A DNA stretch of 5,151 bases from JBAZWE01 sp041658605 (GTDB lineage: Bacteria > Actinomycetota > Thermoleophilia > BMS3ABIN01): positions 1-5,151 of the forward strand of contig JBAZZU010000061.1 in assembly GCA_041658605.1 (NCBI GenBank), in the 5' to 3' direction. A model generated the notes under the pieces. That model was not told where the DNA came from and ran no database searches. It saw only the letters and a program-made list of their open reading frames with translations. The position numbers and the translations under genes were made by a program. Position 1 is the stretch's first letter. Every line of letters begins with the position of its first letter. Below, in pieces: positions 1 to 4,576 of this stretch.

Positions 1-603
1 GAGCCGGTTGTCAACCTCGTCGACGATATCGGAAAGCCGCAGCAGATTCTGCTCGACACGTTCCAATCGTCGCAGGGCTTCGACCTTTCGCAACTTGAAG
101 CGGCTGATGCCGGCCGCCTCCTCGAAGATCACCCGGCGGTCGCGTGCCGACGACTGCAGGAGCACATCGACTTTGCCCTGTTCGATCACGCTGTAGGCCT
201 GGGTGCCCATGCCTGTGCCCGAGAGCAGATCGCGAATATCGCGGAGCCGGGCCGGATTGCGGTTGACCAGATACTCGCCTTCGCCGCTGCGATAGACGCG
301 ACGGGTAATGTGGACCTCGGGCGTGTCGATCGCCAAGAGGTGTTTCGAGTTGTCGAAGGTGAGCGTGACCTCAGCGGCGTTGGTGGCCCGGCGCCCGCCC
401 GATCCGTTGAAGATGACATCGGCCATCTCGCGACCGCGAAGGCTCTTGACGCTTTGCTCGCCCAACACCCACTTGATGGCATCGACGACGTTCGACTTGC
501 CCGAGCCGTTTGGCCCCACCACGACCGTGATGCCCGGCGGAAACTCGAACCGGGTGCGGTCGGCAAAGCTCTTGAAACCGATAAGTTCGAGGGCTTTGAG
601 CAT
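1..603 (-). CDS. smc: Chromosome segregation ATPase SMC, N-terminal part (runs off the left edge)
   Basis: SMC forms the ring-shaped ATPase at the core of bacterial condensin and acts on the nucleoid in chromosome compaction and segregation. The visible 201 residues are the N-terminal half of the head and the first turn of the coiled coil. The protein opens MLKALELIGFKSFADRT, followed by the Walker A loop GPNGSGKSN at residues 30-38, the SLRGREMADVIF segment near 54-65 that carries the SMC-specific arginine, the Q-loop in VIEQGKVD (Q142), and the diagnostic IFEEAAGISRFK at 159-170. From about 171 the sequence is charged and heptad-like, the start of the long coiled coil. A full protein would be about 1,150-1,250 residues, so most lies outside. 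The ATG at 603 is chosen because it gives the family's standard N-terminus. No Shine-Dalgarno is visible before it; a run of ten C (coding strand) directly precedes it. Identity is very secure. Confidence 0.97.
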   Translation of the reverse strand, partial: MLKALELIGFKSFADRTRFEFPPGITVVVGPNGSGKSNVVDAIKWVLGEQSVKSLRGREMADVIFNGSGGRRATNAAEVTLTFDNSKHLLAIDTPEVHITRRVYRSGEGEYLVNRNPARLRDIRDLLSGTGMGTQAYSVIEQGKVDVLLQSSARDRRVIFEEAAGISRFKLRKVEALRRLERVEQNLLRLSDIVDEVDNRL

Positions 604-613
604 GGGGGGGGGG
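604..613. repeat. Ten-base G homopolymer abutting the smc start codon
   Basis: Ten consecutive G on the plus strand read as ten C immediately before the smc ATG on the coding strand. The tract occupies the place where a ribosome binding site would be expected. Homopolymers this long are prone to slippage and also to sequencing error, so the exact count should be treated with caution. Confidence 0.8.
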
Positions 614-619
614 AAAAGG

Positions 620-721
620 AATGATGAATGTTGAATGTTGAATGCTGAATGATGAGCTGCAAGCGGCAATTGGGAATGACGACGTCCGTCATTCAGCATT
701 CAGCATTCAACATTCAGCATT
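620..721. repeat. Inverted array of TGAATGN heptad repeats
   Basis: The left arm contains four tandem heptads of the form TGAATGN (625-652) preceded by a degenerate copy. The right arm contains the complementary form CATTCAR four times (690-717) plus a partial copy. Taken as one inverted repeat, 620-654 pairs with 687-721 over 35 bp with three mismatches, leaving a 32-base middle. A smaller perfect inverted repeat, 674-681 with 687-694 around a five-base loop, is nested in the right half and would compete with the large stem. I recall similar heptad arrays from intergenic regions of planctomycetes and relatives. Their function is unknown to me. If the smc transcript starts upstream, this would be a large hairpin in its leader. 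Confidence 0.85.
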
Positions 722-783
722 GTTTTCTAGTGTCCTAACATTCTAGCAACTACCAAAAAATTGTTGACGTAAGTCCTTTGCTT

Positions 784-795
784 GCAAGTACTTGC
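784..795. promoter_or_regulatory. Perfect 12-bp palindrome, possible operator
   Basis: GCAAGTACTTGC is a perfect palindrome in an AT-rich part of the spacer. The sequence TTGCTTG overlaps both of its sides (779-785 and 792-798). A dimeric repressor site is one reading. No promoter with a good -35/-10 pair overlaps it, so the role is a guess. Confidence 0.3.
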
Positions 796-956
796 TTGTA
801 TTGTTTGATGTGCAAAAAAGTGCAATAAAAAGCAGCGTTCAGCACCAAAACGCAGTCAGATTCTACCAAGTTTTCTACCAGCCGTGAAAACAGTAACCTG
901 AGACCGAGGGGCGGGGTGTCGTCGAACACACCAGATGCTCAAAATGCTAGTCGAGA

Positions 957-987
957 AGAACCCCGAGCCTAAACAATCGGGGGTTCT
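957..987 (-). terminator. Terminator-like hairpin downstream of the small membrane protein gene
   Basis: AGAACCCCGA (957-966) pairs with TCGGGGGTTCT (977-987), a ten-base-pair stem with one bulged G and a ten-base loop. It lies 31 bp beyond the stop codon of the minus-strand gene at 1019. On the minus strand it is followed by TTCTTCTC rather than a clean run of T, so intrinsic termination may be weak. A second, poorer inverted repeat (999-1003 with 1015-1019) overlaps the stop codon. Confidence 0.45.
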
Positions 988-1018
988 CTGCAACTCCCAA
1001 CGATGCAATCAGCGTCGT

Positions 1019-1222
1019 TCAGGCCATGCCCATCTCTGGAGAACGATGCCATCTTAGCCATCTTACACCCTGGAAGCAGACTCCTGCAACCCCGAACCAG
1101 GTCGCCCAGAAGGCCACTCCGGAATCCGTCAGGACGCCACCCACGGCAGCAGCCGCTATAAGGCCAAGGATCGCTGGCTCGGCCATGGATCGCTCTCTCA
1201 TCATCTTGAAGATTTCGTTCAT
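1019..1222 (-). CDS. Small two-helix membrane protein of unknown function
   Basis: The 67-residue product has a short charged N-terminus (MNEIFKMMRERS), a hydrophobic segment at about 14-32 rich in Ala, Gly and Leu, a second at about 35-55 with several aromatic residues, and a basic tail (RWLRWHR), consistent with a small inner-membrane hairpin. I recognise no family. A consensus AGGAGG sits upstream. It is only 2 bases from a first ATG at 1225 but 5 from the second ATG at 1222, so the second start is preferred; the first would add one Met. The strong ribosome site and plausible topology make a real gene likely despite the small size. Without the insertion sequence it would follow the symporter gene by about 100 bp on the same strand, so it may be an accessory subunit or simply a neighbour. 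Function is not inferred. Confidence 0.6.
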   Translation of the reverse strand: MNEIFKMMRERSMAEPAILGLIAAAAVGGVLTDSGVAFWATWFGVAGVCFQGVRWLRWHRSPEMGMA

Positions 1223-1227
1223 CATGA

Positions 1228-1233
1228 CCTCCT
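1228..1233 (-). promoter_or_regulatory. Ribosome binding site of the small membrane protein gene
   Basis: The minus strand reads AGGAGG followed by TCATGATG. The perfect Shine-Dalgarno core is too close to the first ATG (2 bases) and acceptable for the second (5 bases), so it decides the start at 1222. Confidence 0.7.
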
Positions 1234-1242
1234 ATGATTGTT

Positions 1243-1251
1243 GTCTACTCC
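1243..1251. repeat. Direct repeat at the transposase-downstream end of the IS
   Basis: GTCTACTCC, identical to 2699-2707. On the transposase strand the motif reads GGAGTAGAC and is followed by AACAATC, the presumed right target flank. It lies 9 bp before the Shine-Dalgarno of the small membrane protein gene. Confidence 0.6.
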
Positions 1252-1323
1252 AGGGGCATGCGTTTTGTGTTGCAAGTCCCTTCGGGTTCATACTTTAACG
1301 ATTTGTGTTTTCCGTCAGTCGTG

Positions 1324-2520
1324 CTACAGTTGAGCAGCCTGGGCGGAGGATAGGGCAATGCGGGGACGCAACCCGAGCGCCGCACCAGGGCTCGAAGATC
1401 GACGAGGGCGCGCCGCCGACGGCGCGCCCTCGTTCGTTTCCGACAACACCTTGATCTTTGAGCCTTTATGCGATAAATCCCCGGCGGCACACGAATCGGC
1501 GGGCCGTGCTCCGGCGATCACGAAGTTCGGAAAGTCCTCGAATACCCAGTTGTGTTTCAGCGTTTGGTAAATCACGCCCAAGAACTTCTTGGCCAACGCG
1601 ATGATGGCTTTGCCGGTTCCCCGCCGAGCCTGAATCTTGTGATAGAACCGTGCCAAGTACGGACTGTAACGCATGGCGATTAGCGAGCATTGCACCAACG
1701 CGGTGCGGCCCAGTTTCGCGCCGCGTTTGGTAATCCGGCCCGAGCGTTCCGTTTCGTTGGAATTGCTCACGCGCGGCACGATTCCGAAATACGCCGCCAG
1801 TTTGCCCTCATCGGCAAAGTCGCGGATGTCGCCGATCACCGACAAGAGGATCGTCGCGCCCAAATCGCCGATGCCCTTGATGCTTTTGAGATTCCCGTGG
1901 CCTTCCAGTTTTGCGCCCTCGCTCTTGATCGTCTTGTCCAACTGAGCAATGCTCTCGTTCAAGCTGCGGATTTGGCCGGCGATGACCCGCAATTCCACTT
2001 CGACCAACAAATCGAACTTCATGCCCAGGATTCTTTGCAACGCCTTTTCGCTGCTGATCGCTTCCTTGGGCAAGTTGACGCCGTGCGCGGAAAGGATGTT
2101 GTTGATTTTGTTCTTCAGCGCCGTGCGCTGTTTGACTAGGGTATCCCGCGTTTGCGTCAAACTGGCCATCTGGACGTGCTGCTTGTCTTTCATCCGCACC
2201 TCCGGCAACATTCCCTTCGACAGGTAAAACGCCAACATTCGCGCGTCGTGCCGATCGGTTTTTTTCAGCGATTGGCGAATCACGCGAAACTGGCTTGGAT
2301 TTACGACGACCACCTTGGCCACGTGGGAGGCCACGGCGTCGTAAAACAGACGCGTGTTTCCCGTAGCCTCGACGGCCACCTCGTCGGACGACCGCAACTT
2401 TCGCACAAAAAGCGGCAACTGCGTCAAACGATACTCGCTTTCGTACTCCCGTCCATTTTCCGCAATCATGCACACCGTAAAACAATTCCGATGCAAATCC
2501 ACACCAATAAACCTAGTCAT
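1324..2520 (-). CDS. IS110-family transposase (DEDD recombinase) with a long C-terminal extension
   Basis: IS110 transposases are RNA-guided recombinases with a RuvC-like DEDD domain and a C-terminal Transposase_20 domain carrying a catalytic serine. The RuvC-like part is complete: FIGVDLHR (D8), VAVEATGN (E51) and KKTDRHDA (D89, D92). A coiled-coil linker covers about 115-205. The second domain starts at LKSIKGIGDLG (211-221) and includes AAYFGIVPRVSNSNETERSGRITKRG across about 242-267, where S252 or S254 is the likely nucleophile. The body ends with NWVFEDFPNFV (324-334), the usual end of relatives as I recall them. About 62 further low-complexity residues follow, spanning a perfect 14-bp DNA hairpin, and are suspect. 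The start at 2520 has AGGAG 7 bases upstream and a standard N-terminus. All motifs are intact, so the enzyme could be active. Confidence 0.95.
   Translation of the reverse strand: MTRFIGVDLHRNCFTVCMIAENGREYESEYRLTQLPLFVRKLRSSDEVAVEATGNTRLFYDAVASHVAKVVVVNPSQFRVIRQSLKKTDRHDARMLAFYLSKGMLPEVRMKDKQHVQMASLTQTRDTLVKQRTALKNKINNILSAHGVNLPKEAISSEKALQRILGMKFDLLVEVELRVIAGQIRSLNESIAQLDKTIKSEGAKLEGHGNLKSIKGIGDLGATILLSVIGDIRDFADEGKLAAYFGIVPRVSNSNETERSGRITKRGAKLGRTALVQCSLIAMRYSPYLARFYHKIQARRGTGKAIIALAKKFLGVIYQTLKHNWVFEDFPNFVIAGARPADSCAAGDLSHKGSKIKVLSETNEGAPSAARPRRSSSPGAALGLRPRIALSSAQAAQL
1402..1433. repeat. Perfect 14-bp GC-rich hairpin inside the 3' end of the transposase gene
   Basis: Positions 1402-1415 are exactly complementary to 1420-1433 around a four-base loop. 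Each arm contains the 8-bp palindrome GGCGCGCC (1407-1414 and 1421-1428). It encodes residues within the anomalous C-terminal extension (EGAPSAARPRR). A hairpin this strong resembles a terminator stem but lacks a T-run on either strand; the plus strand is followed by TTCGTTTCC. It may terminate or block transcription at the element's right end. Confidence 0.8.
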
Positions 2521-2527
2521 CGCAATA

Positions 2528-2535
2528 CTCCTCCT
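2528..2535 (-). promoter_or_regulatory. Ribosome binding site of the transposase gene
   Basis: The minus strand reads AGGAGGAG, ending 7 bases before the ATG at 2520. This supports that start and marks the likely end of the upstream non-coding RNA region. Confidence 0.65.
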
Positions 2536-2583
2536 CGGGTTAAGGGCTAAAACGAGGTGGAGTAGACAAGCTCTTCGGCGGTC

Positions 2584-2605
2584 ACCAAACTCCTATCCGA
2601 GGTCA
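2584..2605 (-). repeat. Second copy of the 22-bp internal repeat in the IS left end (putative donor loop)
   Basis: This copy matches 2645-2666 at 19 of 22 positions, 61 bp away in direct orientation. On the RNA strand it contains GACCTCG, AGGAG and TTTGGT. The adjoining GTGACC is complementary to GGTCAC, which lies just inside the element's left boundary (complement of 2692-2697), so this unit is the better candidate for the donor-binding loop. Confidence 0.55.
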
Positions 2606-2644
2606 CCTTGCGGGCCTCACGGTGGCGCTACGGCCACAGGTCTG

Positions 2645-2666
2645 ACCAATCTCCTTTACGAGGTCA
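2645..2666 (-). repeat. First copy of the 22-bp internal repeat in the IS left end (putative target loop)
   Basis: This is the partner of 2584-2605, with differences at only three positions. On the RNA strand GATTGGT (ending at 2645) could pair at six of seven positions with AACAATC, the sequence directly after the boundary motif at the other end of the element. That makes it the better candidate for the target-binding loop, though the pairing is short. Confidence 0.5.
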
Positions 2667-2698
2667 AAGCCTCAAATAACCGATACAGCCTGTGACCC

Positions 2699-2707
2699 GT
2701 CTACTCC
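2699..2707. repeat. Direct repeat at the transposase-upstream end of the IS
   Basis: GTCTACTCC, identical to 1243-1251. A third copy, in inverse orientation, lies at 2559-2567 within the candidate bridge RNA. Confidence 0.6.
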
Positions 2708-2729
2708 GAAGAAGTCTACCTCTTCGGAG
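2704..2729. repeat. 9-bp inverted repeat at the IS insertion point
   Basis: CTCCGAAGA (2704-2712) is perfectly complementary to TCTTCGGAG (2721-2729) around an eight-base loop. It lies 45 bp beyond the symporter stop codon and overlaps the element boundary. It could have been a hairpin between the symporter and the small gene. IS110-family elements are known to favour hairpin-type or repetitive targets, so it may be what the element recognised. Confidence 0.6.
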
Positions 2730-2747
2730 ATTACCGCCTCAGAGAAC

Positions 2748-2768
2748 TCAATTCATACCATCTCCTTT
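2748..2768 (-). other. Strong ribosome-binding sequence followed by a two-codon ORF
   Basis: On the minus strand AAAGGAG (complement of 2762-2768) is followed at normal spacing by ATG AAT TGA (2756 to 2748), 12 bp downstream of the symporter stop codon. No longer reading frame continues from it. It may be a chance match, a vestige of a decayed gene, or a minimal ORF. Confidence 0.3.
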
Positions 2769-2779
2769 CTGTTTTTGGA

Positions 2780-4474
2780 TCAGCGGAATACAACATACAA
2801 GACTATGAAGCAGGCCAGGGCCACCACAGACAGGATGCGATAGTTGCCCAGTCCGTGGCCATGTGCCTCGCCCCGCAGTGGTTCGCGCCAGTCTTTCCAG
2901 ACGAGCATGCGAGCCTGTTCCTTGAGGGGTTCGGGATAGAGATACGAGGCCACAATCATGATAGTCCCGCAAATCGCGAACAGATAGAACGACGTTAACA
3001 TGTAGTTGAGGTTCCAACCGGTCTGCTCCTTGAACCAATCGAGCAGGAAGACAACGACGCCCAAAAAAGCACCGGCCAATAGGGTGAGATAGGCGGCCTT
3101 TCCAGAGGCTTTGTGCCAGAAGACGCCGAACAGAAATACGGCCGTGATGGGCGGTGAAAGGTAGCAAATGAGCGTGGCCAAGCCTTCGTAGATCGTGTTG
3201 TAGTGGCTGAACAGGGGCGACCAGGCAATGGAAAGCACGGTGGCGACGACGGTGGTGATCTTGCCGGTCAGCACCAGTTGATGATCCGTGGTTTGCGGCC
3301 GCCAACGCTGGACGATGTCGTAGGCAAACAGCGTGGCGGTCGAATTCAAGGCGGCCGAACAGGTTTGCATGGCGGCGGCCAGCATGGCGGCGGTCACCAG
3401 ACCCTTCAGACCCCAGGGCAACATGTGGGTAATCATGAACGTATAGGTATCGGCGGCCGCCTGGGGCGCTTCGCCCTGGAAGTGATTCTTCTGCACCAGC
3501 GCCACACAGATGACGCCCGGCAACACGAAGAAGAACACGGGCAGGATCTTGAGAAACGAGCAGAATAAGGGCCCCAGCCTCGCCTGCTTCTCATCGCGCG
3601 CCGCCAATACGCGTTGCACGATCGTCTGGTCGCAGCACCAGTACCAAATGCCGATCACGGGATAGCCGAGTAGAATCGCGTACCACGGCAGATTGCTGGG
3701 GTCGTCGGCGCCGCGGATCATCGTGAGAAAATTGCCGGTGCCCCACGTGATCCCGCTGTTTGGATTCGAGGCAAGCGGGTGGGCGTGGCTGGCCAACGTT
3801 TTCGAGAGTTCCGCCCACCCACCGATCTCGATGTAGCCCACCACCGTAATGCACACGGCCCCGATCAGCAGAAGAATGGTCTGAATGCTTTCCGTCCACA
3901 CCACGGCGAGCAGGCCGCCGATCATAGTGTAAATGCCAGTGAGCGCGCCAACGACGATGATGAAGAATATCAACGCATTGATGCCAAGAATCGTTGCGTC
4001 CGGGGCCAAGCCCAGGATGCCGCAGAGCACCCAGGCAGCCGTGTAGAGGGCGACGCCAATGTGAATGACAATCGCCGAAATGATCGAAAGGACGGCCAAC
4101 CAATCGCGGCATTGCCGGTTGAAGCGGCGTTCGAGGAAGTCGGGAAGCGTTGCTACCTTGGAACGCAAGTAGAGCGGAGCGAAGAACAGCGAAAGCAGAA
4201 TCAACGTGAAGCCGGCCATCCACTCGAAGTTTCCGAACGCCAAACCGTACTTATAGGCCGTCTCGGCCAGGCTCACCAGATGCACGGTGGAAATGTTGGC
4301 GGCGAACATCGCCAGGCCGATGATCGGCCAAGTGAGCGTGTTGCCGGCAAGGAAGTAGTGGCTGCCCTCGCCGCCATCCCGGCGAGCCTTTCCTGCCCAG
4401 CATCCCAGTCCTACGATGGCGATCAGGTAGGCCAGCACCACGGCAAGATCGAACCAGGACATTCGTGGCGACAT
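2780..4474 (-). CDS. Sodium/sugar symporter of the SGLT branch of the SSS (SLC5) family
   Basis: The product imports a solute, most likely a sugar or polyol, across the inner membrane driven by a sodium gradient. It has 564 residues and about 14 hydrophobic segments, from about 8-26 to about 546-563. SGLT signatures follow in order: HYFLAGNTLTWP (39-50), FAANIS (57-62), FEWMAG (83-88) with E84 at the place of the sugar-binding Glu of SGLTs, TGIYTMIGGLLAVVWTE (179-195), IWYWCCDQTIVQR (276-288), very close to the equivalent stretch I recall in human SGLT1, K309, and ALNSTATLFAYDI (375-387) in the sodium-site helix. An ATG at 4594 would add 40 non-family residues and overlap the divergent gene, so the ATG at 4474, behind GAAGAGAG, is preferred. 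The true substrate cannot be read from sequence. It is divergent from an AraC-type regulator, probably its controller. Confidence 0.92.
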   Translation of the reverse strand: MSPRMSWFDLAVVLAYLIAIVGLGCWAGKARRDGGEGSHYFLAGNTLTWPIIGLAMFAANISTVHLVSLAETAYKYGLAFGNFEWMAGFTLILLSLFFAPLYLRSKVATLPDFLERRFNRQCRDWLAVLSIISAIVIHIGVALYTAAWVLCGILGLAPDATILGINALIFFIIVVGALTGIYTMIGGLLAVVWTESIQTILLLIGAVCITVVGYIEIGGWAELSKTLASHAHPLASNPNSGITWGTGNFLTMIRGADDPSNLPWYAILLGYPVIGIWYWCCDQTIVQRVLAARDEKQARLGPLFCSFLKILPVFFFVLPGVICVALVQKNHFQGEAPQAAADTYTFMITHMLPWGLKGLVTAAMLAAAMQTCSAALNSTATLFAYDIVQRWRPQTTDHQLVLTGKITTVVATVLSIAWSPLFSHYNTIYEGLATLICYLSPPITAVFLFGVFWHKASGKAAYLTLLAGAFLGVVVFLLDWFKEQTGWNLNYMLTSFYLFAICGTIMIVASYLYPEPLKEQARMLVWKDWREPLRGEAHGHGLGNYRILSVVALACFIVLYVVFR

Positions 4475-4538
4475 GAGGGCGCTCTCTTCGGGAAGCGGGA
4501 TATGCGTGCAGTCTAGTCGCTTTCGAGAAAACGGTACA

Positions 4539-4567
4539 TGGACGCGATTAACTATTTCATGTATAAT
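4539..4567 (+). promoter_or_regulatory. Sigma-70-type promoter for the AraC-family regulator gene
   Basis: The -35 TGGACG (4539-4544) matches the consensus at four of six positions, the spacer is 17 bp, and the -10 TATAAT (4562-4567) is perfect. Transcription would begin around 4573-4575, which is at the ATG of the regulator, suggesting a leaderless message or use of the next ATG at 4593. Confidence 0.6.
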
Positions 4568-4576
4568 CGTAACTAT
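4549..4576. promoter_or_regulatory. Direct repeat TAACTAT x2 with 21-bp period, candidate AraC-type operator
   Basis: TAACTAT occurs at 4549-4555 and 4570-4576, two helical turns apart, flanking the -10 element of the regulator promoter in the divergent intergenic region. AraC-family dimers commonly bind two directly repeated half-sites about 21 bp apart. The match is only seven bases, so chance is not excluded. Confidence 0.35.

Larger units (their letters stand above)
604..1018. other. 415-bp gene-free spacer between smc and the small membrane protein gene
   Basis: No convincing coding sequence is visible on either strand. From smc outward it holds the G10 tract (604-613), the inverted heptad-repeat array (620-721), an AT-rich stretch (about 722-830) with a 12-bp palindrome and two GTGCAA copies ten bases apart (810-815 and 820-825), two TTCTACCA copies (861-868 and 873-880), a short GGTGT/ACACC inverted repeat (915-919/928-932), and a terminator-like hairpin (957-987). 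The smc promoter should lie here on the minus strand. The best -10-like hexamer I see is TAGAAT (complement of 740-745), but no matching -35 lies at the right distance, so I do not call a promoter. Confidence 0.6.
1243..2707 (-). mobile_element. IS110-family insertion sequence, about 1.46 kb
   Basis: A single DEDD transposase gene is bounded by two directly repeated copies of GTCTACTCC, at 1243-1251 and 2699-2707. One copy belongs to the element and the other to the target core, giving a unit of 1,456 bp. There are no terminal inverted repeats, as expected for this family, which moves by recombination through a circular form rather than by cut-and-paste. The transposase-upstream end (about 187 bp non-coding) is long and the downstream end (about 80 bp) short, the layout of the IS110 rather than the IS1111 subgroup. 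The exact crossover inside the 9-bp repeat cannot be fixed from one copy. The boundaries are an inference from the repeat and the gene position; membership of the family is secure. Confidence 0.75.
2559..2707 (-). ncRNA. Candidate bridge RNA encoded in the IS left end
   Basis: Members of the IS110 subgroup encode a structured bridge RNA in the non-coding end upstream of the transposase, with one internal loop recognising the target and another the donor ends. Here the region between the boundary and the start codon is 187 bp, close to the size known for IS621. It contains two similar units, each with GAGGC pairing with a following CCTC, then AGGAG and TTGGT. CACAGG (complement of 2688-2693) can pair with CCTGTG (complement of 2636-2641), enclosing the first unit. 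TTGTCTACTCC (complement of 2559-2569) is complementary to the boundary motif GGAGTAGAC plus AA of the right flank. The ends given are approximate, no promoter was identified, and the fold was read by eye. Confidence 0.55.

Noticed and set aside
186..692. 168-residue minus-strand reading frame overlapping smc
   Set aside because: It runs out of frame across the unmistakable SMC head and begins with translated heptad repeats; composition is Ser/Arg/Pro-rich, typical of a shadow frame.
620..721. CRISPR-like array
   Set aside because: The units are 7 bp without spacers and are arranged as opposing arms; there are no cas genes.
861..940. tRNA or attachment site in the spacer
   Set aside because: No cloverleaf or T-loop consensus can be formed, and no integrase or matching repeat is in the window.
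1252..1300. Promoter formed at the circular junction of the insertion sequence
   Set aside because: TTGCAA near the right end could act as a -35, but the joined ends give no acceptable -10 at 16-19 bp, so it is not called.
1690..2485. Long reading frames on both strands inside the transposase gene
   Set aside because: The transposase frame carries all DEDD motifs; the others show no family features and are products of GC-rich codon use.
3779..4516. 245-residue plus-strand reading frame opposite the symporter
   Set aside because: It is antisense to membrane helices of a strong family match and is rich in Asp, Glu, Gln, Arg and His, as expected for the complement of hydrophobic codons.
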